Part shown: positions 6,257-6,381 of the stretch, piece by piece
Position numbering within the stretch: position 1 is the first letter of the stretch
Layout of the letters: each line of letters starts with the position of its first letter
NCBI GenBank assembly: GCA_039649175.1
Contig: JBBWZS010000183.1
Span: forward strand, 1 to 6,381
Direction: 5' to 3'
Length of the DNA stretch: 6,381 bases
Origin: DATAQC01 sp039649175
GTDB lineage: Bacteria > Actinomycetota > Acidimicrobiia > Acidimicrobiales > AC-14
Notes under the pieces: generated by a model
Told to the model about the DNA's origin: nothing
What the model saw: the letters and a program-made list of their open reading frames with translations, nothing else
Database searches by the model: none
Made by a program: the position numbers and the translations under genes

Positions 6257-6285
6257 TTGATGAAAGGTGACCAAACAGGTAAGAT
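6257..6285 (+). promoter_or_regulatory. Predicted housekeeping-sigma promoter for the gene at the right edge
   Basis: TTGATG (6257-6262) and TAAGAT (6280-6285) are separated by exactly 17 bases, and each matches four of six consensus positions of the primary sigma factor boxes. They lie in the most A/T-rich patch of the window (about 6256-6300). Transcription would start near 6291-6293, giving a leader of about 40 bases. Two AGGT copies (6265-6268 and 6277-6280) lie 12 bases apart in and beside the spacer, and the first is part of GGTGACC; they could be a regulator site but are too short to claim. The preceding stretch 6191-6256 after the F stop holds no gene and no clear terminator; GCCGT/ACGGC arms there are only 5 bp around a 20-base loop. 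Confidence 0.6.
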
Positions 6286-6323
6286 TTAGGGAGAAAACCT
6301 CGCTGGCGGGCGTTTCTGAGAAC

Positions 6324-6328
6324 GGAGA
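6324..6328 (+). promoter_or_regulatory. Ribosome binding site of the gene starting at 6334
   Basis: GGAGA ends five bases before ATG 6334, a workable Shine-Dalgarno distance. It supports 6334 as a genuine start although only 16 codons are visible. It overlaps the second of two GAGAAC copies (6318-6323 and 6325-6330). Confidence 0.7.
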
Positions 6329-6333
6329 ACAAC

Positions 6334-6381
6334 ATGGTGCATGCTCGCAGCGACCGTCGTTGGATCGGCATCGCAATCCTC
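6334..6381 (+). CDS. N-terminus of an unidentified, probably exported or membrane protein (partial)
   Basis: Sixteen codons run off the right edge: MVHARSDRRWIGIAIL. Positively charged residues (R5, R8, R9) are followed by a hydrophobic run starting at W10, the usual beginning of a signal peptide or a first membrane segment. It has its own good ribosome binding site and a predicted promoter, so it is probably a separate transcription unit from the importer. I do not recognise the gene. A secreted lipoprotein or another solute-binding protein would fit, but nothing visible decides it. Confidence 0.6.
   Translation, partial: MVHARSDRRWIGIAIL

Noticed and set aside
1..6381. CRISPR array, tRNA or rRNA gene, insertion sequence, toxin-antitoxin or phage gene
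   Set aside because: I found no regularly spaced repeats, no cloverleaf-like segment and no transposase or integrase motifs. Nearly all of the window is filled by the transporter genes.

Overview
The window is one strand of very GC-rich, densely packed bacterial DNA in which every real gene points to the right. The strong G/C preference at third codon positions, GTG starts, and the tail of a phosphatidylinositol-mannoside-type acyltransferase at the left edge all suggest an actinobacterium (Actinomycetota). A lineage such as Acidimicrobiia would fit, but this is an impression and cannot be proven from 6.4 kb.

Layout. Positions 3-194 hold the last 63 codons of a lysophospholipid-acyltransferase-family gene. 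After an 85-base gap comes a complete five-gene peptide-type ABC importer operon of the Opp/Dpp class: lipoprotein substrate-binding protein (280-1974), an intercistronic RNA hairpin (1984-2021), permease B (2052-3017), permease C (3018-3965), ATPase D (3969-5159) and ATPase F (5156-6190). The junctions are tight: 77 bases holding the hairpin, then 0 bases, 3 bases and a 4-base ATGA overlap. After the operon are about 66 bases with no convincing terminator. A well-formed -35/-10 promoter follows (6257-6285), with a good ribosome binding site and the first 16 codons of a new gene starting at 6334 that looks exported or membrane-bound and cannot be identified.

How the genes work together. The lipoprotein captures an extracytoplasmic solute, most likely a peptide, and delivers it to the B/C membrane heterodimer. 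The D/F ATPase heterodimer powers uptake. Both ATPases keep all catalytic motifs and the C-terminal four-cysteine motif of the oligopeptide-transporter ATPase family, so the system looks intact. The hairpin after the binding-protein gene is the expected place for a device that gives more binding protein than permease.

I do not see an undescribed system here: this is a canonical transporter locus. The points most worth a second look are the 12-bp perfect hairpin, three consecutive genes in one frame separated only by TAG codons, a basic insert of about 24 residues in ATPase D, a 15-bp tandem duplication just before the F start codon, two close cysteine pairs in the binding protein, and the promoter of the unidentified gene at the right edge. 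Transmembrane and domain limits are estimates by eye.
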